DNA from: an uncultured Prevotellaceae bacterium
GTDB taxonomy: Bacteria > Bacteroidota > Bacteroidia > Bacteroidales > Bacteroidaceae
Direction: 5' to 3'
DNA length: 64,000 bases
NCBI GenBank assembly: GCA_947167935.1
Contig: CAMVJU010000008.1
Coordinates: 1-64,000, forward strand
Part shown: positions 26,102 through 35,073 of the stretch, piece after piece
Layout of the letters: each line of letters opens with the position of its first letter
Numbering within the stretch: position 1 is the stretch's first letter
Notes under the pieces: generated by a model
The model's database searches: none
What the model was told of the DNA's origin: nothing
Seen by the model: the letters and a program-made list of their open reading frames with translations, nothing else
Translations under genes and position numbers: made by a program

Positions 26102-26773
26102 TTATTCGTCCGATTTTTTATACTGTGTAACCAATTTGTAACGGCTCTCAGTGATATCCTGCAGCTCGTTGATCACCTGCTTGAAGGTGATGTAGGGAGC
26201 TGAGGCATCGGCCTTGATGCAGATTTCGAGCTTGTCGGCTGCGGAAGCCTTCGTGGCATCGTCCTGCTCGTTGTACCAATCCTTGTATCCTTTCTTGAGA
26301 GCTTTCACCCAGAGCTGGAATTCACTCATCTGGTCTTCTCTGCTATCCTTGAGACTATCGGTAGGAATACCCGCAGCCTTCATCAGCTTGACCTGATCCT
26401 CATGATTCTTGGTCAGGAACTCAGGCAGCTGCTTGACGGGAATACCTATCTGCGTCTCCTGCAGGAAGGCCTCTTTCTGCTCTTTTGTGAGCGTGACGCC
26501 TCTCTCGGTCAACATCTGATCCAGGGCCTTTGACATCGTCACGGTCTTATCTGTGGCAAGGAACACCCTTCCCTCAGGGTCGATAGTGATGTCGAGGGTA
26601 GCCGTTGAAGGCACCTTGGCCATGGTCTCCGAATACGGGGTCGTGACTTTCACCACCTCATTCTTCACGAAGTTTGCACTCAGCATGAAGAAGGTCAGCA
26701 GCAGCACCATCACGTCCGACATAGGAGTCATGTCGATCCAGACGTCGCTTTTCTTAACTTTCAACTTAGCCAT
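26102..26773 (-). CDS. exbD: Biopolymer transporter ExbD
   Basis: DVWIDMTPMSDVMVLLLTFFMLSANFVKNEVVKVTTPYSE. Confidence 0.92.
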   Translation of the reverse strand: MAKLKVKKSDVWIDMTPMSDVMVLLLTFFMLSANFVKNEVVKVTTPYSETMAKVPSTATLDITIDPEGRVFLATDKTVTMSKALDQMLTERGVTLTKEQKEAFLQETQIGIPVKQLPEFLTKNHEDQVKLMKAAGIPTDSLKDSREDQMSEFQLWVKALKKGYKDWYNEQDDATKASAADKLEICIKADASAPYITFKQVINELQDITESRYKLVTQYKKSDE

Positions 26774-26810
26774 AGTCGTAAATGGTTTTTAGATTAGACT
26801 ATGCGGAAAA

Positions 26811-27665
26811 TTAAGCTTCGTCGGTGTGAGTAGCTGCGTAGGTCTGTGCGATTGAATAACCGATTTCGTCCAATGCGAAGGCAATCTTGTCGATGCGGTT
26901 GGTGAAGAAGTTGTAGGACACCACGGCGAGCCAAGAAGTACCGATACCGAAGGCCGTGTTAATCAGAGCCTCAGAGATACCAGCTGACAGCTCGACGGAG
27001 TCACCGCCACCGCCCTGTGCCAGAGCCTGGAACGACTTGATCATACCTACCACAGTACCGAGCAGACCAGTCAGCGTACCCAGTGTAACGATGGTAGCGA
27101 TGATGGGAAGGTTCATCGTGAGGGTAGGCATCTCAACGGCGATAGCCTCCTCGTGAGCCTGCTGGATGCGGGCCAGCTTCACTTCCTTCTTGATACCGGT
27201 AGCAGCGTCAGCCTCCTTGTAAGCCATAACGGCAGCACGGACGACGTTAGCCACAGAACCACCCTGATAGTCGCAGTTCTTCAGAACGGCGTCGAAATCC
27301 TTAGCCTTCAGGTTCTTCTTCACTTTGCCAACGAAGGTGGCGAGCTTCTCCTTACCGATGCACTTGCTCAGAGCGATGACACGCTCAACAGCCATGAACA
27401 GCACGGTGAGCAACAGGGTGTGGATCACAGGCACGATAACACCGCCCTTGAAGATGGTACCCCAGATGTTGGCGGGGCTTCCCTCTGTGTCGCCGTCAAC
27501 GAAGTTGCTGGGACTGCCCAGGTTGAAGAAGAAGTTGCAGAATGCGATGATAGCGCAGATGACAATCACCCAGATTGCATCCTTGATACCGATGCTGCTT
27601 GTACCTTTAGCCTTAGGGGCTTTCTTTTCTTGCTGCTTAGGAGCAGCCTTCTGTGTAGCTTCCAT
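26811..27665 (-). CDS. exbB: MotA/TolQ/ExbB proton channel family protein
   Basis: IATIVTLGTLTGLLGTVVGMIKSFQALAQGGGGDSVELSAGISEALINTAFGIGTSWLAVVSYNFFTNRID. Confidence 0.93.
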   Translation of the reverse strand: MEATQKAAPKQQEKKAPKAKGTSSIGIKDAIWVIVICAIIAFCNFFFNLGSPSNFVDGDTEGSPANIWGTIFKGGVIVPVIHTLLLTVLFMAVERVIALSKCIGKEKLATFVGKVKKNLKAKDFDAVLKNCDYQGGSVANVVRAAVMAYKEADAATGIKKEVKLARIQQAHEEAIAVEMPTLTMNLPIIATIVTLGTLTGLLGTVVGMIKSFQALAQGGGGDSVELSAGISEALINTAFGIGTSWLAVVSYNFFTNRIDKIAFALDEIGYSIAQTYAATHTDEA

Positions 27666-27733
27666 AAATCTTTTTGTTTTTTAAGTTATTAAATAGATTA
27701 ATTGTAAAGTTGCTTATTGTTGATAGTTACGTC

Positions 27734-27775
27734 GCGGCAAACTGCCGACAGGCTACTGCCTACGGCATATTGCGC
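27734..27775. repeat. Heptamer tandem repeat, intergenic (6 units)
   Basis: gcggcaa|actgccg|acaggct|actgcct|acggcat|attgcgc. Confidence 0.75.
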
Positions 27776-27841
27776 GACAAAGATAACACAAAAAAGTGTA
27801 CTTCGTAAGGATTTAACAACGTTTAACGTGTATTTTTTTCT

Positions 27842-29038
27842 TTATTTCAGTTTACCGAGGGCCTCGGCGATACGCCTGATGGCCTCACGGATGTTCTCAT
27901 CACTGGTGGCATAGCTCATGCGGAAGCAGTCGGGATCGCCGAAAGCATCGCCGCCGACGGTAGCCACATGGGCCTCCTTCAGAAGATACATGGCCAGGTC
28001 GGTGCTGTTCCCGACGGTAGAGCCATCGGGCGCAGTTTTGCCATAGAACGAGCTGCACTTGGGGAAGAGGTAGAAGGCGCCCTCGGGCACATTCACCTCC
28101 AAGCCGGGAATCTGACGGGCGAGGCTGACGATGAGGTCACGCCTCCGCTCAAAGGCCTGCCGCATCTCCTCGACACACAGCTGACTCTCGACATAGGCGG
28201 CCTCGGCAGCCTTCTGGCTTACTGAGCACGGACCGCTGGTGTACTGTCCCTGCAGTTTGTTGCAGCCCTTCACAATCCACTCAGGAGCAGCGATATAGCC
28301 GATACGCCAACCCGTCATGGCGTAGGCCTTGCTGACGCCGTTGACGATGATGGTGCGCTCCTTCATGCCGGGGAACTGGGCTATCGACTCGTGGTGTCCC
28401 ACATAGTTGATGTGCTCGTAGATCTCGTCAGCCAGAACGAAGATGTCGTCATGCTTTAATATAATGTTCGCGAGCGCGCGCAATTCCTCTTTATTATAGA
28501 CAGAGCCTGTAGGATTGCTGGGCGAGCAGAGGATGAGCAGGCGCGTCTTCGGTGTGATGGCGGCCTCGAGCTGCTCGGGTGTCATCTTGAAGTTCTGCTC
28601 GAAGGTGGCATTGACGAAGACGGGCGTTCCTCCTGCCAGCAGCGCCATCTGCGGATAGCTGACCCAGTAGGGAGCAGGAATGATCACCTCCTCGCCCGGG
28701 TTGACCAGCGCCATCACCGTATTGCACACGCTCTGCTTGGCACCATTGGAAACGAGTATCTCGCTCGTCTGATAGTCCAGCCCGTTCTCACGCTTCAGTT
28801 TCTCCACGATGGCCTTTCTCAGCTCAGGATAGCCGGGAACGGGTGAGTAGCGTGAGTAGTTCTGGTCTATAGCCTGCTTCGCTGCCTCCTTGATATGATC
28901 GGGTGTGTTGAAGTCGGGCTCTCCGACGCTCATGTTGATGACGTCGATGCCCTGCGCCTTCATCTCGGCGCTCTTCTGCGACATAGCCAGTGTGGCCGAA
29001 GGGGCCAGGCGCTGCAAGCGATTAGATAGTTGTGCCAT
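27842..29038 (-). CDS. Pyridoxal phosphate-dependent (aspartate-type) aminotransferase
   Basis: INMSVGEPDFNTPDHIKEAA, LILCSPSNPTGSVY, IIVNGVSKAYAMTGWRIGYIAAP. Confidence 0.95.
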   Translation of the reverse strand: MAQLSNRLQRLAPSATLAMSQKSAEMKAQGIDVINMSVGEPDFNTPDHIKEAAKQAIDQNYSRYSPVPGYPELRKAIVEKLKRENGLDYQTSEILVSNGAKQSVCNTVMALVNPGEEVIIPAPYWVSYPQMALLAGGTPVFVNATFEQNFKMTPEQLEAAITPKTRLLILCSPSNPTGSVYNKEELRALANIILKHDDIFVLADEIYEHINYVGHHESIAQFPGMKERTIIVNGVSKAYAMTGWRIGYIAAPEWIVKGCNKLQGQYTSGPCSVSQKAAEAAYVESQLCVEEMRQAFERRRDLIVSLARQIPGLEVNVPEGAFYLFPKCSSFYGKTAPDGSTVGNSTDLAMYLLKEAHVATVGGDAFGDPDCFRMSYATSDENIREAIRRIAEALGKLK

Positions 29039-29160
29039 TCTGTAATTTCGTTTTGTATAGTTTCAACGTGCAAAGGTACGCATTTATTTCTTCCCAGCGA
29101 AAGATTTTGTCTTTTTTTTCATTTTTTCCCGTCTTTGCTTGACAGTATGTCAACCTGCCA

Positions 29161-30120
29161 TCACTCAAAGACGGACGGGTCGGGCACATTGATGGGCACC
29201 GTCATGCTCCTTCCTGTGATGTTCAATGTGAAGTCCGACGTCCTCAGCTTTTCCTTATTCTTGGCCTTCATGGCAAAGGTGTGCATGCCTGGTGTCAGCT
29301 CGCCGCTCCAGGGAGCCCAGCCCACGTCCACGCCGTCGATGATGATCATAGCCCTCGGGATATTGGACGTGACAGTCACGTATGTCACTGTGGGCTGCGG
29401 CGGTGTGACAGGTGTCACATTCGTGCGTGGTGTAGGTGTTTGCTGTTGCACAGGCTGTGCCGGTGTTTGCTGCTGGACAGGCTGTGCAGGTGTCTCCTGA
29501 CGGGGTGTCGGCGTCTGTTGACGTGGAGCCGGTGTTTCCTGGCGAGGAGCAGGTGTCTCCTGACGAGGAGCCGGTGCGGCTGGTTCCTCTACCACAGGCT
29601 CATCGATGGAGACATTTTCAATGGCGGCCTCTTCCGTGTCGCTCACGTCTTCGTCACCATCATCTTCATACATATCCATATCGTCGTCATCGGAGTCTTC
29701 GTCCATGTCGTCTTCATCGTCTTCGTCATCCTCATCGTCCACAGCAGCCTTCTTCTGGTGTGTTCCCAGGATGTCGTCAAGCATGCCTTCGGAGTAGAGA
29801 TAGTAGCCGCCGCCACCCAGCGCACCCAGCAGGAGCAGGATGACCAGCGTCCAGATCAGGCCTTTCTTGCTGCCTTTCTTCTTGGCAGGCTTTTGCTGAT
29901 GGGCTCCCCCTGCCGCCATAGCAGATGAAGCGTCTTTTGAATCCTGCGACTCTGCCATCACAGTAGACGGAGAGTCGTCAACCTCCTGGACAGTCTCTGC
30001 TTCTTCACCTTCTTCATCCATCTGGATGACTCTTCCAAGGCCCGCCAGGGACGAGCCGCATTTCTCACAAAACAGTGCATCGTCTTCATAACTAGCACCA
30101 CATTTAGGACAGTTTTTCAT
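29161..30120 (-). CDS. Zinc-ribbon, single-TM protein with acidic stretch, Pro/Gln repeats and PEGA-like C-terminus
   Basis: MKNCPKCGASYEDDALFCEKCGSSL; DEDDEDDEDDMDED; APRQETPAPRQETPAPRQQ; VTSNIPRAMIIIDGVDVGWAPWSGELTPGMHTF. Confidence 0.78.
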   Translation of the reverse strand: MKNCPKCGASYEDDALFCEKCGSSLAGLGRVIQMDEEGEEAETVQEVDDSPSTVMAESQDSKDASSAMAAGGAHQQKPAKKKGSKKGLIWTLVILLLLGALGGGGYYLYSEGMLDDILGTHQKKAAVDDEDDEDDEDDMDEDSDDDDMDMYEDDGDEDVSDTEEAAIENVSIDEPVVEEPAAPAPRQETPAPRQETPAPRQQTPTPRQETPAQPVQQQTPAQPVQQQTPTPRTNVTPVTPPQPTVTYVTVTSNIPRAMIIIDGVDVGWAPWSGELTPGMHTFAMKAKNKEKLRTSDFTLNITGRSMTVPINVPDPSVFE

Positions 30121-30173
30121 GATTGGTCTGTTATTAAGGTAATTCGTTAAATTAGAAAATTCGTGGTCAGGAA

Positions 30174-31433
30174 TCAGAGATGCAGGGTGTGACCCATGCG
30201 CTGCTGCTTCGTCTTGAGGTATTTGATGTTGTACTCGTTGGGCGTGACCTCGATAGGCACGTTCTCCACAATCTCCAGCCCGTAGGCCTCCAATCCGACG
30301 CGCTTTACAGGGTTGTTGGTCATCAGACGCATCTTGTGCACACCCAGATAGCGCAGCATCTGTGCACCACAGCCATAGTCACGCTCGTCGGCCTTGAAGC
30401 CCAGACAAAGGTTGGCGTCGACGGTGTCATAGCCCTCTTCCTGCAACTTGTAGGCGGCCAGCTTGTTCATCAAACCAATACCCCTGCCTTCTTGCTGCAT
30501 ATAGACGATGACGCCCTTGCCCTCTTCCTCTATCTTCTGCATAGCACGATGCAGCTGTTCGCCACAGTCACAGCGCTTCGAGCCGAGGATGTCGCCCGTC
30601 ATACAAGAAGAATGTACGCGCACGAGGATGGGCTCATCCTCCTTCCACGTGCCCTTGATCAGAGCGAAATGCTCCTGTCCGCCCACCTTCTGGCGGAAGG
30701 GGATAATGCGGAAATGCCCGTACTGAGTGGGCATGTCGGCCTCCTCACCCACCTCGATGAGCGACTCCTGCTGTAGGCGGTAGGCGATGAGGTCCTTGAT
30801 GGTGATGATCTTCATGTCATGCTCACGGGCGAAGTCGATGAGCTGCGGCATACGTGCCATCGTGCCATCGTCGTTCATAATCTCCATCAATGCGCCGGCA
30901 GGATAAAGGCCGGCCAGCTTGCAAAGGTCGATGGCAGCCTCGGTGTGGCCTGAGCGGCGCAGCACGCCGTTGTCCTGGGCATAGAGGGGATTGACGTGAC
31001 CTGGTCGGCCGAAGGTCTGCGGCGTTGAGGCGGGATCGGCCAGCGCCCGGATAGTGGCGGCACGGTCGTGGGCTGACACACCCGTGGTGCAACCCTCAAT
31101 CTTGTCGACTGTGACGGTGAAGGGCGTGCCTAAGAGCGACGTGTTATCCTGCACTTGATGGGGCAGGTCCAGCTCGTTGCTGCGGCTGATAGTGATGGGA
31201 GCGCAGAGCAGGCCGCGGGCATACTTCAGCATGAAATTCACCATCTCTGGCGTAATCTTCTCTGCGGCACAGATGAGGTCACCCTCGTTCTCGCGGTCCT
31301 CGTCGTCGACCACGATGACAAACTTACCATTGCGGAAGTCGTCAAGGGCCGCATCTATTGTTGAGAGACCCACCCCCAACCCCTCCCTATGAGGGAGGGG
31401 AGTAGATAGTTCTGTTATTATTTTTTTCTGCAT
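30174..31433 (-). CDS. ribBA: Bifunctional 3,4-dihydroxy-2-butanone-4-phosphate synthase / GTP cyclohydrolase II
   Basis: [73 protein letters not shown]. Confidence 0.97.
   Translation of the reverse strand: MQKKIITELSTPLPHREGLGVGLSTIDAALDDFRNGKFVIVVDDEDRENEGDLICAAEKITPEMVNFMLKYARGLLCAPITISRSNELDLPHQVQDNTSLLGTPFTVTVDKIEGCTTGVSAHDRAATIRALADPASTPQTFGRPGHVNPLYAQDNGVLRRSGHTEAAIDLCKLAGLYPAGALMEIMNDDGTMARMPQLIDFAREHDMKIITIKDLIAYRLQQESLIEVGEEADMPTQYGHFRIIPFRQKVGGQEHFALIKGTWKEDEPILVRVHSSCMTGDILGSKRCDCGEQLHRAMQKIEEEGKGVIVYMQQEGRGIGLMNKLAAYKLQEEGYDTVDANLCLGFKADERDYGCGAQMLRYLGVHKMRLMTNNPVKRVGLEAYGLEIVENVPIEVTPNEYNIKYLKTKQQRMGHTLHL
31366..31404. repeat. GC-rich palindromic element, in frame near the ribBA N-terminus
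   Basis: agacccacccccaacccctccctatgagggaggggagta; encodes [14 protein letters not shown]. Confidence 0.92.
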
Positions 31434-31468
31434 ATCTGGAAATGTCTTATTTGTTAGTCAAGCGTGAT

Positions 31469-33418
31469 TTAACTGTTGTCTTCTGAGAGTAGTTCTATTG
31501 GCTCCCCTCCCTCACAGGGAGGGGTAAGGGGGTGGGTCTCGATAATGGCGTTACTGGTCTTCTCGATGGTCTTCAAATCCTTGTAGAGACGAAGGCGGAA
31601 GCGCAGCATACGGATGTAGAAGAAGATGCCCAAAGGCAGGATGATGCCCGTCAAGGCGTTGAGCCAACGCTGGCGGAAAGGCCGCGTATGGGCGTGGGTG
31701 GCCAAGACGGGATATTGATTCAGCAGGTGCAGCGTCTGTTTTTCACGCGAGTTCGACAGGTCGTCGATGACGGTCTCTAAGCGTTCGCTAATGTCAATAA
31801 TCTGACGGTCGTCGCCTGGACGGAAGAACACCTTGATGGGATTGGGCCAACGCAGCAGGTGGTGTTCCTGGCTGTAGGTGTCAATCTCAGCATTGATGTC
31901 TAACAACAGAAGGCTGTCAGCACGATAGTCAGGATCGTTGATGATGACTTCCTTTGCCACAATGTTACGTTTCATCCGCAAGCCCAGCATACGACGGATG
32001 AGCAGACGGTAGGCATCCATGTTAAACACCGTCGAGTCGTTATTGGCCTTATAGGTAAAGAAGACAGCCAGCGGCGCCAGCACCATGGTCGAGATGCCCT
32101 TTCCGAACCACACTGTCCAGTTATCGTCGCGTGCCATGCGCATGCCGGAGTTCTCGAAAATGTAGTAGACAATGAACACCAGCACTGAGATAATGACAGG
32201 CAAACCCAGACCACCCTTGCGGATGATAGCACCAAGTGGTGCGCCGATAAAAAAGAAGATGATGCATGACAGGGCCAGCGTATACTTGCCAACCAGCTCA
32301 ATCTCGTGCATACGCTCCTGACGGAAATTATACTTGGCCATCTCAGCTTTCATCGCTACGTCACCCAACGTCGTTTGCGCCTGTCGGGCAGCGTTTTTCG
32401 TCACTTCACGCCGCATGTCGCCGTTCAGCGAGCTGAAAATGGAATCCACATTGGGCCGCTTGCCCTGATCCAGCGCCACAGCCATTCGCAATGAGTCATC
32501 GTGTGTAAGTCGGGGCTCCGCCATACAGTATTGCCGTGCCTCCCAATAGAAGCGGTGCCCCACGCTGTCGTTGGCTATACGGATAGAGTCGAGGTCGTGC
32601 AGGATCTGCTTCGAACTCTTTGCCTTCGCGTTACCCGACAGTGTCGAAGCATCGGCCAAGTTGAACTCGCCGTCGAAGTCGAGCAGGATCTGCTTATAGG
32701 CAAAGGTCTCACGGCGATAGGGCACCTCTGCAGAGGTTACCATATCCTGCTGTTTGATATTCTCAAACCACTCACCGCTCCACAGCGTCAGCAGCAGGTG
32801 TTTCTTTTCTGCCGTCGACTGTATCATGCCCGAGTCGGCCAGAATGATGGCCTGGTCTTCATACGAGCCACTCTGTCGGTAGATCATCATACCATAGAGT
32901 TTGCCCGTCGTCAGGTCTTTCTTCTGCACGTAGAGGTTGGTGTTGGGGATGCCGTCGTAGAACACGCCCTCAGGAATCTCCAGCTCAGGACTCTTCTGCT
33001 TCATCGAAATGAGCAGCTGCGCCAGGTTCTTGTTGGCATCAGGGCCTATCTTCTCTTGGAAATAGATGGAAACACCGGTAATGAGGATGACGATGATGAT
33101 GATGCTACGCATCGACTGTAGCAGCGAGATGCCCGCCGCCTTGATAGCTGTCAGCTCTGATGACTCACCCAGATTGCCATAGGTGATGAGCGAGCTCAGC
33201 AGAATGGCCAATGGGAAGGCCTGCGGCACCAGCATCAGCGCCATATACCAGAAGAACTGCGCCAACACGTCCATCGTCAGTCCCTTGCCGATCAGGTCGT
33301 CGATATAACGCCACAAAAACTGCATCATCAGCACAAACTGGCAGATGAAGAAGGTGGCCACGAACAGCAGTCCGAACTGTTTGGCGATGAATATGTCGAG
33401 TCTCTTTATTCCGAGCAT
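31469..33418 (-). CDS. LptF/LptG (YjgP/YjgQ) family permease
   Basis: MLGIKRLDIFIAKQFGLLFVATFFICQFVLMMQFLWRYIDDLIGKG; FFFIGAPLGAIIRKGGLGLPVIISVLVFIVYYIFE. Confidence 0.93.
   Translation of the reverse strand: MLGIKRLDIFIAKQFGLLFVATFFICQFVLMMQFLWRYIDDLIGKGLTMDVLAQFFWYMALMLVPQAFPLAILLSSLITYGNLGESSELTAIKAAGISLLQSMRSIIIIVILITGVSIYFQEKIGPDANKNLAQLLISMKQKSPELEIPEGVFYDGIPNTNLYVQKKDLTTGKLYGMMIYRQSGSYEDQAIILADSGMIQSTAEKKHLLLTLWSGEWFENIKQQDMVTSAEVPYRRETFAYKQILLDFDGEFNLADASTLSGNAKAKSSKQILHDLDSIRIANDSVGHRFYWEARQYCMAEPRLTHDDSLRMAVALDQGKRPNVDSIFSSLNGDMRREVTKNAARQAQTTLGDVAMKAEMAKYNFRQERMHEIELVGKYTLALSCIIFFFIGAPLGAIIRKGGLGLPVIISVLVFIVYYIFENSGMRMARDDNWTVWFGKGISTMVLAPLAVFFTYKANNDSTVFNMDAYRLLIRRMLGLRMKRNIVAKEVIINDPDYRADSLLLLDINAEIDTYSQEHHLLRWPNPIKVFFRPGDDRQIIDISERLETVIDDLSNSREKQTLHLLNQYPVLATHAHTRPFRQRWLNALTGIILPLGIFFYIRMLRFRLRLYKDLKTIEKTSNAIIETHPLTPPCEGGEPIELLSEDNS
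31501..31538. repeat. GC-rich palindromic element, in frame at the LptF/G-like C-terminus
   Basis: gctcccctccctcacagggaggggtaagggggtgggtc; encodes THPLTPPCEGGE. Confidence 0.9.
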
Positions 33419-33492
33419 TTCTTTCGAGGTGCAAAGTTACACATTTTTGAAATATTTTTCGCTAAAAACTACTGATTATTTGATTTTTTTTG

Positions 33493-33500
33493 TATCTTTG
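33493..33500 (+). promoter_or_regulatory. Bacteroidetes-type -7 box TATCTTTG
   Basis: tgtatctttgccgc, 30 nt upstream of ATG 33530. Confidence 0.6.
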
Positions 33501-33529
33501 CCGCACTTTCAATTAACCCAACAACAAAT

Positions 33530-34288
33530 ATGGCAACACAATTAATGAAAAAGAAGCTTTTTCTGTTTCTCGTCGCACTGCTTGCTGCAACGGGAGTGAA
33601 AGCCGATGAATGGGGCTTTGAAAACGGCTTAGACGGCTGGATCGTCATTGACGGCAATAACGACGGATACACATGGACGCTGACCAGTGCCATTCCCTCT
33701 ACATGGCCTTCCTATGCCAATATCACGCTTGACTGGTATCATTCAGGCAGCAACGCTGTGTGCAGCGGTTCATACATCAACGGCGTCGGTGCACTGACGC
33801 CCAACGAATATCTTGTCTCACCACAGTTCAAGGTTTCGACAGGTTGCCAAATCAGCTTCTGGGCCGCTGCTGTCGATGCCACCTATGCTGCTGATCATTT
33901 CGGTGTTTTCGTCTCTACAGGGACTCCCGTTACCAGCAACTTCAAGTTGATAAAAGAATGGACGCTGACGGGATCGCGTGAATTTGTTGGTGGCAGACAG
34001 GAAGCACCAAGGCGTGTTGGCACCTGGCATTACTACACAGCCGACTTAAGCGCCTACACCAACCAAAAGATTTATGTAGCCATCCGTCATTTCAACTGCA
34101 ACAACCAATATATCCTCATCATCGACGACGTCAGCATAGTCGATGATGGCATGACGGTAGGCATTGACAACGTTAACGTTAAACTTAACGATAACAACAA
34201 CTTTTATTACGACATACAAGGCCGCCACGTGGTTCATCCCACGAAAGGGCTCTACATCCAAAACGGCAAAAAAATCGTAGTAAAGTAA
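33530..34288 (+). CDS. Secreted choice-of-anchor J / cleaved-adhesin-like domain protein
   Basis: EWGFENGLDGWIVIDGNNDGYTWTL...YLVSPQFKVSTGCQISFWAAAVDATYAADHFGVFVSTG; C-terminal YYDIQGRHVVHPTKGLYIQNGKKIVVK. Confidence 0.85.
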   Translation: MATQLMKKKLFLFLVALLAATGVKADEWGFENGLDGWIVIDGNNDGYTWTLTSAIPSTWPSYANITLDWYHSGSNAVCSGSYINGVGALTPNEYLVSPQFKVSTGCQISFWAAAVDATYAADHFGVFVSTGTPVTSNFKLIKEWTLTGSREFVGGRQEAPRRVGTWHYYTADLSAYTNQKIYVAIRHFNCNNQYILIIDDVSIVDDGMTVGIDNVNVKLNDNNNFYYDIQGRHVVHPTKGLYIQNGKKIVVK

Positions 34289-34312
34289 TTGTCCTTGATG
34301 TCCTTACTTAAA

Positions 34313-34717
34313 TCAAAGACCACTAGACTGGTGAAGACGCTCCAAATTGCCGTCCCATAGGTCGTGCAGGTCGTCGATGTCATCGGGCAGAGAAAAGTCG
34401 GTGACACAGAGGCACACCTCCTCAGTCAGCTCGCTGCGGCCTATGCGCATCTCCCAGTATGCATCAGGGTCGGTGTCGTCTAACCATTTCAACTTGATAT
34501 GGCTGTTTTTCTCACGTTCCATGATGCGTGCGCACATCGTGTGATGCTCGCCCCACAAATCTCCCCACGTCAGCTCCATCACGCCATTGGCCTCGTTCAC
34601 ACGGTCGGCTATCCACCGCTCCAACCCGTGATCGGTGCTCATCAATGTCCACAGGATGTCCGGCTTGCGGGCGTTCAGCGGATATTCCAGCTCCAGTCTC
34701 TGTTTCTTTGTATTCAT
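34313..34717 (-). CDS. START-like/SRPBCC-fold domain protein
   Basis: LEYPLNARKPDILWTLMSTDHGLERWIADRVN...FTWGDLWGEHH-type pattern. Confidence 0.7.
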   Translation of the reverse strand: MNTKKQRLELEYPLNARKPDILWTLMSTDHGLERWIADRVNEANGVMELTWGDLWGEHHTMCARIMEREKNSHIKLKWLDDTDPDAYWEMRIGRSELTEEVCLCVTDFSLPDDIDDLHDLWDGNLERLHQSSGL

Positions 34718-34865
34718 CAGGTCAGGTATTTATTATGGCGCAAAATTACAAAAAATAATGAGAACACATGCCAAGAAAAGAAAATATTTTGCAGGGTAAA
34801 TCCTAAATAAAGTTAACAGCAAGCATTTTCTCTTGCCTACATTTTTGCGTTTAGGCGAAAAACCG

Positions 34866-34873
34866 TACCTTTG
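34866..34873 (+). promoter_or_regulatory. -7 box TACCTTTG of the tRNA gene, with TTTG at 34844-34847
   Basis: TTTG-N18-TACCTTTG, 26 nt before the tRNA. Confidence 0.65.
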
Positions 34874-34899
34874 CACCCGCTTAACCGATAAAGGTTGTT

Positions 34900-34976
34900 G
34901 GCGGGATAGCTCAGCTGGTTAGAGCGCATGATTCATAATCATGAGGTCGCCGGTTCAATCCCGGCTCCCGCTACCA
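34900..34976 (+). tRNA. tRNA-Met(CAU) (elongator; Ile-CAU not excluded)
   Basis: GGCGGGATAGCTCAGCTGGTTAGAGCGCATGATTCATAATCATGAGGTCGCCGGTTCAATCCCGGCTCCCGCTACCA; anticodon loop TTCATAA; encoded CCA. Confidence 0.95.
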
Positions 34977-34982
34977 CCAACG

Positions 34983-35017
34983 AGGCAGTCAGGCCATCAA
35001 GACCTGGCTGCCTTTTT
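34983..35017 (+). terminator. Rho-independent terminator of the tRNA gene
   Basis: aggcagtcagg-ccatcaaga-cctggctgcct-ttttt. Confidence 0.85.
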
Positions 35018-35022
35018 AAGTT

Positions 35023-35057
35023 TTTAGCAATTAGCTTTTGGCAATAGGCATTTAGCA
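35023..35057. repeat. Heptamer tandem repeat, intergenic (5 units)
   Basis: tttagca|attagct|tttggca|ataggca|tttagca. Confidence 0.78.
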
Positions 35058-35073
35058 TAATCATTCATAAAAA

